Shown here piece by piece: positions 63,880-64,000 of a stretch of DNA of 64,000 nt. Within the stretch, counting starts at the first letter, position 1. Each line of letters opens with the position of its first letter. This DNA comes from Nitrospira sp. (GTDB lineage: Bacteria; Nitrospirota; Nitrospiria; Nitrospirales; Nitrospiraceae). Below the pieces are notes generated by a model. The model did no database searches. It saw only the letters and a list, made by a program, of their open reading frames with translations, and was not told the DNA's origin. Made by a program: the position numbers and the translations under genes. Where the stretch lies: positions 1,581,053 through 1,645,052 of the forward strand of contig CP092079.1 of assembly GCA_022226955.1 (NCBI GenBank), given 5' to 3'.

Positions 63880-63999
63880 CTACACCGACTCGCCGAGTTC
63901 CAGGTCGTTCTTCCTGGCCACACTCAATGCCGAATGAGACTCGACCGGAACCTCGCCTTCCCAATAGAGCATCCGGCGGCAATAGGGACAGACTTGAAG
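63880..63999 (-). CDS. 3' end of a minus-strand gene with a CPYC motif
   Basis: The last 39 residues and a TAG stop (63880-63882) are in the window; the start lies beyond the right edge. Visible sequence begins LQVCPYCRRMLYWEGEVPVE and ends LGESV. The single CxxC may be half of a zinc ribbon. Family not recognised. Confidence 0.5.
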   Translation of the reverse strand, partial: LQVCPYCRRMLYWEGEVPVESHSALSVARKNDLELGESV

Positions 64000-64000
64000 A

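Overview
The window looks like a chromosomal segment of a Nitrospira-type bacterium (phylum Nitrospirota): moderately GC-rich, Gram-negative (outer-membrane porins, TonB systems, lipoproteins, Mre/RodA elongation machinery), and with the paired bacterioferritins, exported chelatase-like proteins and c-type cytochromes that I associate with this group. The taxonomic call is inference from gene content. No tRNA, CRISPR array or intact mobile element was seen; one RNA gene (RNase P RNA) and one riboswitch (a leucine T-box) are present.

Region 1 (0-8.1 kb): the end of an M32 carboxypeptidase, a degenerate receiver protein, a Panacea-like protein, then fur, a Fur-box-preceded ferric iron ABC importer (fbpABC) and an exbB-exbD-tonB set. 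Region 2 (8.1-17.9 kb): a lipoprotein and a lipoprotein-type ApbE flavin transferase diverge from a second Fur-box operon with a 58-aa zinc-ribbon protein, an outer-membrane porin, a lipoprotein, an exported FMN-binding protein with a flavinylation motif and a four-helix membrane protein. A second porin, an HD-GYP protein, a di-heme peroxidase-like lipoprotein and a second small zinc-ribbon protein follow. Region 3 (18-22.9 kb): an AraC-type regulator translationally coupled to a MacAB-like ABC export system. Region 4 (23-30.3 kb): a GNAT gene, then a third Fur box heading a cluster of TonB, an exported four-repeat chelatase-like protein, a TonB-dependent receptor, a second exported chelatase-like protein and a PepSY-type membrane protein. 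This is the most unusual system in the window: it suggests metal removal or exchange in the periplasm coupled to outer-membrane uptake. A delta-60 repeat lipoprotein follows.

Region 5 (31.9-44.4 kb, minus strand): two complementary bacterioferritin subunits, topA, dprA, rng, the rod-shape operon mreBCD-mrdA-rodA and an RDD protein. Region 6 (44.7-58.6 kb): a PpiD/SurA-like anchored protein on plus, then a long minus-strand run ilvB-ilvH-ilvC-psd-pssA-[T-box]-leuA-cupin-leuB-NHL-asd-DUF2905-SpoIID-queA, linking branched-chain amino acid synthesis to phosphatidylethanolamine synthesis. Region 7 (58.7-64 kb): rnpB with its own promoter, an M48 metalloprotease, RNase HIII, a decayed CzcA/CusA-type RND pump fragment, a hybrid histidine kinase, about 0.8 kb with no convincing gene, and the 3' end of a minus-strand gene with a CPYC motif.

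Taken together, roughly the left half is an iron and redox island: three Fur-box-like sites, two TonB proteins, ferric ABC import, a possible flavin-based extracytoplasmic electron chain, exported chelatase homologues and iron storage. The right half is mostly housekeeping.
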